Notes: generated by a model not told the origin, from the sequence alone. A stretch of 6,576 nucleotides of DNA from DATKIY01 sp035543875 (GCA_035543875.1 DATKIY010000231.1:1-6576); one strand, 5' to 3'. Numbered from the stretch's first letter, positions 1 through 6,070 are shown. A program made the numbers and translations.

Positions 1-241
1 TCCGCAACGTCGGCCCTCGAAAGATCGTGATCCGGTCGGGCAGGACGCCGCTGTACCAACCATCTCGCTGGGTCAACGGAATGCCCTCGTAGAGGCCCAA
101 CAGCTGCCGTTCCTCGCCTTCCCGTGGCTCGTCCTCTACCAACACAACGACGTTGTTGAGCAGCCCCATCAACTCTTGGGGGATGCCGTCCAGCGCCTCG
201 CTGACCAGGGCCTCAAAGTCCTCACGCGTGACGTCCAGCAC
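1..241 (-). CDS. Zincin-like metallopeptidase family protein, N-terminal part (cut by window start)
   Basis: Eighty codons are visible. They match the small actinobacterial 'metallopeptidase family protein' (minimal MMP-like zincin, PF06262 type). The opening resembles the usual TREDFEALVSEALD-type start. It continues with a hydrophobic strand ending VVVLVEDEP (residues 31-39), then LLGLYEGIPLT (47-57) and LPDRITIFRGP (67-77), which are hallmarks of the family. The catalytic HExxH lies beyond base 1 and cannot be checked. I chose the GTG at 241 because AAAGGA (252-247) sits five bases ahead of it and the protein then starts where family members do. An in-frame ATG at 271 would add ten residues but lies inside a candidate -10 element and has no good Shine-Dalgarno. 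The physiological role of this family is poorly known. The gene diverges from the tRNA cluster, an order I recall from several actinobacteria. Confidence 0.85.
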   Translation of the reverse strand, partial: MLDVTREDFEALVSEALDGIPQELMGLLNNVVVLVEDEPREGEERQLLGLYEGIPLTQRDGWYSGVLPDRITIFRGPTLR

Positions 242-246
242 CAGCG

Positions 247-252
247 TCCTTT
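247..252 (-). promoter_or_regulatory. Shine-Dalgarno for the metallopeptidase GTG start
   Basis: AAAGGA on the minus strand lies five bases upstream of the GTG at 241. It decides the start in favour of GTG 241 over the in-frame ATG at 271. Confidence 0.55.
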
Positions 253-267
253 CGCCGTCTGCCGCCC

Positions 268-273
268 ACATTA
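268..273 (-). promoter_or_regulatory. Candidate -10 element of the metallopeptidase gene
   Basis: TAATGT on the minus strand fits the actinobacterial TANNNT -10 pattern. It would place the transcript start near base 261, giving a leader of about 20 bases that contains the AAAGGA site. No convincing -35 hexamer is visible 16-18 bases upstream, so this is weak. Confidence 0.25.
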
Positions 274-311
274 GGGTGGACTTCGACGGGGTGGTGTGCC
301 GCTGCCCGACT

Positions 312-341
312 TTGGAGGTGCACCCCGACATCCCCTATGCT
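312..341 (+). promoter_or_regulatory. Candidate promoter of the tRNA cluster
   Basis: TTGGAG (312-317) and TATGCT (336-341) are separated by 18 bases. The -10 is a good TANNNT match and the -35 keeps the TTG core. Transcription would start near 348, about 16 bases before the mature tRNA-Glu 5' end, a normal distance for a short leader removed by RNase P. The G-rich stretch after the -10 (342-357) resembles the GC-rich discriminators of stable-RNA promoters; that comparison is inference. Confidence 0.5.
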
Positions 342-363
342 GGGCGGGCTTCCGGCGGAGCTA

Positions 364-436
364 GCCCTCATCGTCTAGCGGCCTAGGACGCCGCCCTTTC
401 ACGGCGGTAGCGCGGGTTCGAATCCCGCTGGGGGTA
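364..436 (+). tRNA. tRNA-Glu (anticodon TTC)
   Basis: All arms fold. The acceptor pairs 364-370 with 429-435, including two G-U wobbles (the terminal 1-72 pair and pair 5-68). The anticodon stem is CCGCC/GGCGG around loop CTTTCAC, giving anticodon TTC. The T stem is GCGGG/CCCGC with loop TTCGAAT, and the discriminator is A436. CCA is not encoded, so the CCA-adding enzyme is needed. This is the first gene of a three-tRNA cluster on the same strand. Confidence 0.96.
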
Positions 437-439
437 CGT

Positions 440-453
440 CCTCCGTCCGGAGG
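440..453 (+). other. Hairpin in the tRNA-Glu/tRNA-Asp spacer
   Basis: CCTCC (440-444) and GGAGG (449-453) pair around the four-base loop GTCC, three bases after the tRNA-Glu discriminator. No T-tract follows, so it does not look like an intrinsic terminator. It may help position processing of the tRNA precursor; that role is inference. Confidence 0.4.
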
Positions 454-462
454 TCTCCACAA

Positions 463-536
463 GGTCCCGTGGAGCAGTTGGAGTGCTCGCCGCCCTGTCA
501 AGGCGGAGGTCGCGGGTTCAAGTCCCGTCGGGACCG
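463..536 (+). tRNA. tRNA-Asp (anticodon GTC)
   Basis: The acceptor GGTCCCG (463-469) pairs perfectly with 529-535, and the discriminator is G536. The D stem is GAGC/GCTC. The anticodon stem CCGCC/GGCGG encloses loop CTGTCAA, giving anticodon GTC. The T stem is GCGGG/CCCGT with loop TTCAAGT. CCA is not encoded. The AspRS identity positions known from E. coli, G10, G34-U35-C36, G73 and pair G2-C71, are all present. The base at position 38 is A instead of the usual C (see findings). It lies 26 bases after tRNA-Glu and 23 before tRNA-Phe, so the three are probably co-transcribed. Confidence 0.95.
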
Positions 537-542
537 CTCGAA

Positions 543-556
543 ACCGGTTCGCCGGT
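543..556 (+). other. TTCG-loop hairpin in the tRNA-Asp/tRNA-Phe spacer
   Basis: ACCGG (543-547) and CCGGT (552-556) close a TTCG tetraloop, giving a perfect five-pair stem. It ends three bases before the mature tRNA-Phe 5' end. There is no T-tract, and a role in processing or precursor folding is inference. Confidence 0.4.
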
Positions 557-559
557 GCG

Positions 560-633
560 GGGCAGGTAGCTCAGTTGGTACGAGCGTCCGCCTGAAAAGC
601 GGAAGGTCGGCGGTTCGATCCCGCCCCTGCCCA
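560..633 (+). tRNA. tRNA-Phe (anticodon GAA)
   Basis: The acceptor GGGCAGG (560-566) pairs fully with 626-632, and the discriminator is A633. The D stem is GCTC/GAGC. The anticodon stem TCCGC/GCGGA holds loop CTGAAAA, with GAA at 594-596. The T stem is GGCGG/CCGCC with loop TTCGATC. CCA is not encoded. It is the last tRNA of the cluster, and the next gene starts 45 bases downstream on the same strand. Confidence 0.96.
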
Positions 634-642
634 CTTCGGTGG
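631..642 (+). other. CCAC-TTCG-GTGG hairpin at the tRNA-Phe 3' end
   Basis: CCAC (631-634) and GTGG (639-642) close a TTCG loop with the very stable C(UUCG)G arrangement. The 5' arm uses the last two acceptor bases and the discriminator of tRNA-Phe, so this fold competes with the outer end of the tRNA. It could mark the end of the precursor for 3' trimming or weakly slow polymerase. The stem is only four pairs with no U-tract, so I do not call it a terminator. Confidence 0.3.
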
Positions 643-665
643 TCTCCGTACGCACAGATCGGATC

Positions 666-679
666 TAGGCTGCCCGTCA
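666..679 (+). promoter_or_regulatory. Candidate -10 element for a leaderless membrane-protein transcript
   Basis: TAGGCT (666-671) fits TANNNT and ends seven bases before the ATG at 679, the spacing seen when an actinobacterial transcript begins at the start codon itself. No clear Shine-Dalgarno precedes the ATG; the only purine run is AGG inside the element. No good -35 is visible. Confidence 0.35.
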
Positions 680-2934
680 TGCCCTCCCGCCGGACCTTCC
701 TTTCTTCATGGCCAGCTGTCGGCACGACAGCCATCGCCACCGTCGCGATCCTGGTCCACACCGGCATGCTGGTGGCCGACATCGTCCTGTTCACGGCGTA
801 CGTCGTTGTGTTGGTGGGTCTGCCGGGGGTCTTCACCTGGCGCTTGCTCCTTCAGGGATTCCACACCGGGAACCGCAAGCCGCCGACGTGGTTTGAGGAT
901 TTGAGCCTTGGGACAATCTTCGGCTTCGGGATCCAGCTGCCGGTGTATCTGGTCGGTCTCGCGATCGGCGCTCCGCTGATTGTTGTCTCCCTCCCGATCC
1001 TGGTTGTGGTGCTGTCTGTCCCGAAGTTCGGTCGCAGAGTCTGGACGCTGCCTACCGGCCGAGTCGACTGGCGCGTGTCATGGGGGCTAAGTGCGGTCAG
1101 CATCTACGGTCTGGCCTGGCTGGCGACCAACGTCTTTCCGTTTCGCCCGATGCGACTGTCAGCCGCAAAGACTCCCAGCATCGACGAGACCTTCCACCAA
1201 GCGCTGATCGGTGAGCTGTCGCATCACGTACCACCGAAGATCCCGTTCTTGCTCGACACCCGGCTGGACTACCACTGGTTCGTTCACGCGCAGCTGGCCA
1301 CAGCTCGCTGGGTAACAGGCATCGACTCGGTGGTGATGCTGCGCCAGCTCCTGCCGACACTGGCACTGATACTGACGGTTGCTGGACTGGCGGCCGTCGC
1401 GCTGCGACTCACCCGAAGAAGCGTGACCGCCGTGCTCGCGCCAGCGATCTTGGTCGTGGGCGGATTCACCCTCATCGGGCCCCACTTCGACGCATCAACG
1501 TTCAGCGAACCGTTCATGTCGAAACGCTACGTGTCCAGTCCGTCGGAGACGTACGGCGTCATGATGTCTATGCCGGCGCTGTTGTTGATCCTCGAGGTAT
1601 GGCGACCACGGCGACCAGCCCGGAAGCTCACCTGGCTTGCGCTGATCATCGCGTTGTTCGCTTTGTCGGGGTCGAAGGCAACGTACATGCCTATCTTCTT
1701 GTGCGGCGCCATCGCCGTGTGGCTGTTTCAGCTGGTGACCCGACGACGGATCGACAAGACCGCCAGCGCTCTCGTTGTGATCTTCTTCGCGGTGACGCTC
1801 TTCGCGCAGATCGTGCTGTTCGGGGGACAGAGCGGTGCGATGGCCCTCGATCCCTTCCAGACGATCAAAGCAGCACTCACCTCGGCGAATGTCAAGATCA
1901 GCCCGATCGCAGCACTTGCCATGACCATGACATTGCTGATCAGCTGGTTGCTCTACGGAGTCGGTGCCGTGGGACTGCTCCGGCGAGGCCGCTGGCGCGA
2001 CAGACGCGTTATCTGGCTGGCCGTCTCCGTCGCGGCAGGCGTCACTGTGCCGTTCCTACTCTTTCGCTCCGGGCTCAGCCAAATGTGGTTCCAACGCTCG
2101 GTAGCCGAGCTCGTGGTGTTGCTGTCCGTCTGGGGCGTGGCACGGCTGCTGCCCAACCCCCTGCCAAGACGTAGGGCCGTGACCCTGGGGGCGGCAGCGG
2201 CGGCGGCGGGGTTGGTGGCGTTTGTCGCTTCCAGCTACGTCGAGTCGCTGCGCGAGATGCCGAGGCACGCCACGCTCGGTGCGCTTGTCCTTACCGTCCT
2301 GACGCCCTTCGCGATCGTCGCGGTGTTCCTGCTGATCAGGTACCTGCCCCAAGGGCGGCGGCTCTCGTGGTCGCGGCCCAGCTTGGCGATGCTCGTAGCC
2401 ATTCTCCTTGGCCTCAGCCTCACGAACGTCTACGCGTTGACATACGACATCGTCACCAATCGTACTTTCAACACTGGCCAATTTGCCGCACTCTTCACCC
2501 CTGGTGGCGTCGATGCCGCCACGTACATCAAGGATCACTCGTCACCGGACGACATCGTTGCGACCAACGTTCACTGCGCAAAGCCGAACGCGCCGCGCTG
2601 CGACAACCGAAACTTCTGGGTCAGCGCCTACACCGAGCGACGGATCGTCATTGAGGGCTGGGGATATACCGCAATCACCAACGCCGACTCGGAGCCTGGG
2701 ATTGCGAATGCCCGCATCCCCACGCCATACCCGGAACGACTAGCCATCAACGACGCAGCCTTCCAGGACCCCACGCCCGAGACTGTGGGTCGGCTGGTTG
2801 ACACCTACGGAGTCAAGTGGCTGTTTGTCAGCAAGGAGTACCCCGCTGACGTCCAGGGATTGTCGTCATTGACGAGCATGCTGACGAAGCGCTTCAACAA
2901 CGATCACTATGCGGTCTTCGAGGTCAACGAGTAG
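679..2934 (+). CDS. Polytopic membrane protein, possible GT-C-fold glycosyltransferase
   Basis: The protein has 751 residues. I count roughly 14-17 hydrophobic segments between residues 17 and 588, for example 17-57, 75-115, 134-154, 224-268, 317-354, 361-382, 408-434, 443-462, 474-519, 531-553 and 566-588. A soluble C-terminal domain of about 160 residues follows, which I expect to face outside. The loop at 160-210 carries IDETFHQALIGEL (168-180) and LDYHWFVHAQLA (196-207). An acidic pair in the first large outer loop plus a later YHWFxH-type stretch recall GT-C lipid-linked-sugar transferases, but I cannot name a family. Start: the reading frame stays open back to 469, but that part is the tRNA genes, and ATG 679 is the first start after them. 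Cys633 and Cys641 could form a disulfide. rmlA follows 62 bases later on the same strand, which supports a role in envelope glycan assembly. The membrane topology is fairly sure and the enzymatic role is not. Confidence 0.8.
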   Translation: MPSRRTFLSSWPAVGTTAIATVAILVHTGMLVADIVLFTAYVVVLVGLPGVFTWRLLLQGFHTGNRKPPTWFEDLSLGTIFGFGIQLPVYLVGLAIGAPLIVVSLPILVVVLSVPKFGRRVWTLPTGRVDWRVSWGLSAVSIYGLAWLATNVFPFRPMRLSAAKTPSIDETFHQALIGELSHHVPPKIPFLLDTRLDYHWFVHAQLATARWVTGIDSVVMLRQLLPTLALILTVAGLAAVALRLTRRSVTAVLAPAILVVGGFTLIGPHFDASTFSEPFMSKRYVSSPSETYGVMMSMPALLLILEVWRPRRPARKLTWLALIIALFALSGSKATYMPIFLCGAIAVWLFQLVTRRRIDKTASALVVIFFAVTLFAQIVLFGGQSGAMALDPFQTIKAALTSANVKISPIAALAMTMTLLISWLLYGVGAVGLLRRGRWRDRRVIWLAVSVAAGVTVPFLLFRSGLSQMWFQRSVAELVVLLSVWGVARLLPNPLPRRRAVTLGAAAAAAGLVAFVASSYVESLREMPRHATLGALVLTVLTPFAIVAVFLLIRYLPQGRRLSWSRPSLAMLVAILLGLSLTNVYALTYDIVTNRTFNTGQFAALFTPGGVDAATYIKDHSSPDDIVATNVHCAKPNAPRCDNRNFWVSAYTERRIVIEGWGYTAITNADSEPGIANARIPTPYPERLAINDAAFQDPTPETVGRLVDTYGVKWLFVSKEYPADVQGLSSLTSMLTKRFNNDHYAVFEVNE

Positions 2935-2958
2935 CCCACCACGCGCGAGGGAGCCAAC

Positions 2959-2988
2959 TCGACCGACACGCAACCCATGGGCAATACT
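2959..2988 (+). promoter_or_regulatory. Candidate rmlA promoter (leaderless type)
   Basis: TCGACC (2959-2964) and AATACT (2983-2988) each match four of six consensus positions and are 18 bases apart. The -10 ends eight bases before the rmlA ATG. No Shine-Dalgarno precedes that ATG, so a transcript starting at or near it would fit. rmlA could also be read through from the membrane-protein gene. Confidence 0.35.
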
Positions 2989-2996
2989 CGCGTCTC

Positions 2997-3902
2997 ATGC
3001 GAGGAATCATCTTGGCCGGTGGCGTCGGCTCCCGCCTTCACCCGATCACGCTCGGTGTGAGCAAGCAGCTCATGCCCGTCTACGACAAGCCAATGATTTA
3101 CTACCCGCTGTCGACCCTGCTTCTTGCCGGCATCCAGGACATCCTGGTCATCACCACGCCGCACGAGGCAGACGCCTTTGCTCGACTGCTCGGAGATGGC
3201 TCCCGGTTCGGCGTCTCATTCACCTACGCGCAACAGCCTGAACCAAAGGGTCTGGCGCAGGCCTTCGTGATCGGTGCCGACTTCATTGCTGACCAACGAT
3301 GTGCGCTCGTGCTTGGCGACAACATCTTCTACGGTCAGGGCCTTGGGCTCCAGCTAGAGCGCTTCGCTGACCTCGAGGGTGCAGCTATCTTCGCGTACTG
3401 GGTCAACGACCCACAGGCGTACGGCGTTGTCGAGTTCGACGAGCAGGGTCGCGCGCTAGGACTGCAGGAGAAGCCGCAGAACCCGCGTAGCAACTACGCG
3501 ATTCCTGGGCTGTACTTCTACGACAATCAAGTCCTGGACATCGTCAAGGACTTGAAACCCTCGACGCGAGGTGAGTATGAGATCACCGACGTCAACCAGG
3601 TGTATCTCGATCGCGGGAAGCTGGCCGTCCAAGTACTTCCCCGTGGCACCGCATGGCTGGACACCGGGACCTTCGAGTCGCTCAACGATGCGAGCAACTT
3701 CATCCGTGCTGTCGAGAGCCGCCAAGGCCTGCGGATCGGGTCACCTGAAGAAGTGGCTTGGCGGCAGGGATTCCTGAGCAACGACGAGCTGCGAGCTCGT
3801 GGGGAGGCCATGCTCAACAGTGGCTACGGCCACTACCTGCTGGGGCTGCTCGAGCGCACCAGCCCCTCACCCGTCCGCTCGCTTCGCGGCGACCCGCACT
3901 AG
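2997..3902 (+). CDS. rmlA: Glucose-1-phosphate thymidylyltransferase (RmlA/RfbA)
   Basis: This cytoplasmic enzyme joins dTTP and glucose-1-phosphate to give dTDP-glucose and pyrophosphate, the entry step to dTDP-deoxysugars. The 301-residue product has the full family pattern: nucleotide loop ILAGGVGSRLHPIT (5-18), SKQLMPVYDKPMIYYPLS (22-39), LGDNIFYG (106-113) with metal-binding Asp108, YGVVEF (142-147), QEKP (157-160) and WLDTGT (220-225) with Asp222. Length is normal for the long RmlA form. Residue 10 in the nucleotide loop is Val where Ser or Thr is usual. ATG 2997 is the natural start, since family members begin with this MRGIILAGG-type sequence. The gene converges on rmlB and the two stop codons interlock. 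It supplies the substrate made by the facing rmlB and aminotransferase genes, although it sits in the opposite transcription unit. Confidence 0.96.
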   Translation: MRGIILAGGVGSRLHPITLGVSKQLMPVYDKPMIYYPLSTLLLAGIQDILVITTPHEADAFARLLGDGSRFGVSFTYAQQPEPKGLAQAFVIGADFIADQRCALVLGDNIFYGQGLGLQLERFADLEGAAIFAYWVNDPQAYGVVEFDEQGRALGLQEKPQNPRSNYAIPGLYFYDNQVLDIVKDLKPSTRGEYEITDVNQVYLDRGKLAVQVLPRGTAWLDTGTFESLNDASNFIRAVESRQGLRIGSPEEVAWRQGFLSNDELRARGEAMLNSGYGHYLLGLLERTSPSPVRSLRGDPH

Positions 3903-4888
3903 CGCGCCAGGCGGGCGCGTTCCTTGAGCGGCTCCCACCACTGACGGTTGTCCGTGTACCACTTCACCGTGTCCGCAAGCCCGCGAGCAAAGTCGATGCG
4001 GGGCTCATATCCGAGCTCGCTTTGAATCTTGCCGATGTCAACGGAGTAGCGAAGGTCGTGCCCCTTGCGGTCCTCGACGTTGACGACGCTCTCCCAGGTT
4101 GCTCCACACGCCTGCAGCAGCTGCTCGGTGAGCTCGCGGTTGGTGAGCTCAGTCCCCCCGCCGATGTTGTAGACCTCGCCCGGACGACCCTTCTGCTGCA
4201 CCATGTGGATGGCGCGGCAGTGGTCGTCCACATGCAGCCAGTCGCGGATGTTCGCGCCCTCGCCGTACAAGGGCACGTTGTGACCATCCATCAGGTTGGT
4301 GACGAAGAGCGGGATGACCTTCTCGGGAAACTGGTAGGGGCCATAGTTGTTCGAGCACCGGGTAATGCTCACCGGCAGCTGATGGGTTCGGAAGTAGGAC
4401 CGAGCAAGCAGATCGCTGGCGGCCTTGGACGCGGAGTACGGCGAGTTCGGCTCCAGCGGCCGCTCCTCGTCCCAGCTGCCGCGCTCGATCGACCCATAGA
4501 CCTCATCAGTTGACACATGCACGAACTGATCGATGCCGTGATGAAGCGCGGAGTCGAGCAGTGTCTGCGTGCCCACCACGTTGGTCATGACGAAGTCCGC
4601 AGCGCCGAGAATGGAGCGGTCGACGTGACTCTCCGCGGCAAAGTGCACCACCACGTCGGCTTCGGCCAGCAAACCGTCGACCAGGCTCCGGTCAAGAATG
4701 TCACCTTCGACGAAGTGCAGTCTGGAGTCGTCTCGCACCGCGGCTAGGTTGCTGAGGTTGCCTGCATACGTCAGCTTGTCCAGCACTGTGACGTTCTCGG
4801 GAGCAGTCATCCCCCACGCGTCGCCCAAGATGCCGCGCACGTAGTGGCTACCGATAAAGCCAGCACCCCCGGTTACCAGAATTCTCAT
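3899..4888 (-). CDS. rmlB: dTDP-glucose 4,6-dehydratase (RmlB/RfbB)
   Basis: This NAD-dependent, cytoplasmic SDR enzyme converts dTDP-glucose to dTDP-4-keto-6-deoxy-glucose. The 329-residue product shows the Rossmann loop TGGAGFIGS (6-14), DKLTYAGN (37-44), HFAAESHVDRS (82-92), the catalytic T127-D128-E129 in STDEVYG (126-132), Y151xxxK155 in SPYSASK, the NNYGPYQFPEK block (180-190), RDWLHVDDH (215-223) and DLRYSVD (278-284). Length is normal. The ATG at 4888 begins directly with MRILVTGGAGFIG, as in the family, and has AGGGA six bases upstream. The gene follows the aminotransferase with nine bases between stop and start, so the two are surely one operon and probably translationally coupled. 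Its 3' end shares four bases with rmlA. In this setting its product most likely feeds the aminotransferase. Confidence 0.97.
   Translation of the reverse strand: MRILVTGGAGFIGSHYVRGILGDAWGMTAPENVTVLDKLTYAGNLSNLAAVRDDSRLHFVEGDILDRSLVDGLLAEADVVVHFAAESHVDRSILGAADFVMTNVVGTQTLLDSALHHGIDQFVHVSTDEVYGSIERGSWDEERPLEPNSPYSASKAASDLLARSYFRTHQLPVSITRCSNNYGPYQFPEKVIPLFVTNLMDGHNVPLYGEGANIRDWLHVDDHCRAIHMVQQKGRPGEVYNIGGGTELTNRELTEQLLQACGATWESVVNVEDRKGHDLRYSVDIGKIQSELGYEPRIDFARGLADTVKWYTDNRQWWEPLKERARLAR
3901..3921 (+). terminator. GC-rich hairpin on the rmlA stop codon, possible terminator
   Basis: CGCGCC (3903-3908) pairs with GGCGCG (3914-3919) around a five-base loop. The stem is extended by a G-U pair and an A-T pair, so it starts inside the rmlA stop codon. 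Only TTCCTT-like sequence follows rather than a run of T, so termination strength is doubtful. The same bases encode the last residues of rmlB on the other strand. Confidence 0.35.
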
Positions 4889-4894
4889 GCCACG

Positions 4895-4899
4895 TCCCT
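4895..4899 (-). promoter_or_regulatory. rmlB Shine-Dalgarno overlapping the aminotransferase stop
   Basis: AGGGA on the minus strand is six bases before the rmlB ATG. Its first two bases are the last two of the upstream TAG stop. A ribosome finishing the aminotransferase would be sitting on this site, which favours coupled translation. Confidence 0.6.
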
Positions 4900-6070
4900 A
4901 GTTGCTGCCGCGCAGCGCCATCAGCAGCGACTCCACGACGCGGCGAGCATCATCTGAGGTGAGGTCGTTGTAGAACGGCAGGCGCAGCAGTCGTCCGCTG
5001 ATGTCATCGGTGATGGGGCAGTCCGCCTCAGCTGCCGCGAACTTTCGTCCGGCCTCTGAGCTGTGCAGGGGAACGTAGTGGAAGGTGCACGAGATGCCCT
5101 CGACACGCATCGCGCTGAGAACTGCGTCGCGCGTCGCGCGGTCGGACAGCAAGACGTAGAACATGTGGTACGCGGGATCGCAATGGCTGGGGACGACCGG
5201 CAGCCGAAGGTTCTGCTCTGCCGCGTGCGGCAGGAGATGCTCGGCGTACCGGTCGAAGACTGCCTTTCGCTTTCCCTGGATCACGGCGTGCTGCTCGAGT
5301 TGGGCGGTCAGGTACGCCGCAAGTGTGTCCGACAGCCCGAACGATGACCCGGTGTCCTTCCACGAGTACTTGTCGACCTGTCCCAGGAAGAAGGCCCTGC
5401 GGTTGGTGCCCTTGTCGTAAAGCACTCGAGCACGGTCGACGTCAGCGGCGTCGTTGAGCAGCAGTGCCCCGCCTTCGCCGCACACGAAGTTCTTGGTCTC
5501 GTGAAAGCTCAAACTCGCCATCCGGCCAAGGCTTCCCAGCGGCCGCCCGCGCCAGCGACCGTACAAGCCATGGGCGTTGTCCTCGATCACGGCGATGTCG
5601 GGACGATCGGACAGTGCGGCGCGTACCCCGTCGACGTCGCACGCAACCCCCGCGTAGTGCACCGGGATCACAGCGCGCACGCTGTCGTCCAAAAGCGTTC
5701 GAAGGTGCGTAGTGTCGATGCCTAGCGTTGTCGGCTCGATGTCGCAGAACTTGATGCGCGCACCTTGACGTACGAACGCCAGCGCTGTCGTCGTGAACGT
5801 GAACGATGGGACGATGACGGTGTCTCCCGGCTGCAGGTCGAGCAGCATCGCCGACAGCTCAAGCGCGGACGTGCACGATGTCGTGAGCAGAACTTCACTC
5901 GCGCCCGTCTCGGCGGCCAAGAGCGAGCTGGCGCGCTTGGCGAACGGCCCACCAGAGGACGTGTGACCGCTCTCGAGGGACTGCCGGATGTAGTCGAGCT
6001 CATTGCCCTCCAGTCCCGGCCGGTTGAAAGGGATCGTGGTCTGCGCCACTGTCGTACCTGCTTCGGTCAC
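4898..6070 (-). CDS. wecE: dTDP-4-amino-4,6-dideoxygalactose transaminase-like enzyme (WecE/RffA family)
   Basis: This is a PLP-dependent DegT/DnrJ/EryC1 sugar aminotransferase of 390 residues from the chosen start. The closest family I recognise is WecE/RffA, which aminates dTDP-4-keto-6-deoxy-glucose with glutamate to give dTDP-Fuc4N. Shared marks are IPFNRPGLEGNELDYI near the N-terminus, LLTTSCTSALELSAMLLD, PVHYAGVACDVD, the PLP-nitrogen Asp in EDNAHG (163-168), Schiff-base Lys193 in SFHETKN, GEGGA (198-202), KGTNRRAFFLGQVDKYSW, DTGSSF and the C-terminal FHYVPLHSS and LLRLPFYNDL. Four in-frame GTGs (6079, 6076, 6070, 6049) could start it. I chose 6070 because GAGG lies eight bases ahead. 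Asn165 replaces the Ala usual in the EDAA motif. A related 4-aminotransferase with gluco stereochemistry (Qui4N type) cannot be excluded by reading alone. It is first in an operon with rmlB. Confidence 0.88.
   Translation of the reverse strand: MTEAGTTVAQTTIPFNRPGLEGNELDYIRQSLESGHTSSGGPFAKRASSLLAAETGASEVLLTTSCTSALELSAMLLDLQPGDTVIVPSFTFTTTALAFVRQGARIKFCDIEPTTLGIDTTHLRTLLDDSVRAVIPVHYAGVACDVDGVRAALSDRPDIAVIEDNAHGLYGRWRGRPLGSLGRMASLSFHETKNFVCGEGGALLLNDAADVDRARVLYDKGTNRRAFFLGQVDKYSWKDTGSSFGLSDTLAAYLTAQLEQHAVIQGKRKAVFDRYAEHLLPHAAEQNLRLPVVPSHCDPAYHMFYVLLSDRATRDAVLSAMRVEGISCTFHYVPLHSSEAGRKFAAAEADCPITDDISGRLLRLPFYNDLTSDDARRVVESLLMALRGSN

Noticed and set aside
153..386. Plus-strand 77-codon frame over the metallopeptidase start and tRNA-Glu
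   Set aside because: It is antisense to conserved metallopeptidase codons and runs into a tRNA gene.
364..633. tRNA cluster as an integration site for a mobile element
   Set aside because: There is no integrase gene, no repeated tRNA 3' fragment and no insertion-sequence ends in the window. The genes downstream are sugar-pathway genes.
469..678. In-frame upstream extension of the membrane-protein reading frame by 70 codons
   Set aside because: It runs through tRNA-Asp and tRNA-Phe, and its residues are non-membrane and low quality. ATG 679 is the first start after the RNA genes.
2056..2538. Open minus-strand frame of 160 codons inside the membrane-protein gene
   Set aside because: It is rich in Arg, Gln and Pro, matches nothing I know, and lies opposite clear transmembrane codons.
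2944..2992. CGCGAG/CTCGCG inverted repeat between the membrane-protein gene and rmlA as a terminator
   Set aside because: The six-pair arms are 37 bases apart with no T-tract, and the 3' arm overlaps the rmlA promoter region. It is likely chance in GC-rich DNA.
3758..4513. Open plus-strand frame of 251 codons across the rmlA end and rmlB
   Set aside because: It is antisense to well-supported rmlB codons and has no recognisable domain. It is a frame shadow typical of GC-rich DNA.
2997..4888. Calling the locus a dTDP-rhamnose pathway
   Set aside because: Only the two shared steps (RmlA, RmlB) are present. No RmlC or RmlD is visible, and the next gene is an aminotransferase. Genes outside the window could still change this.
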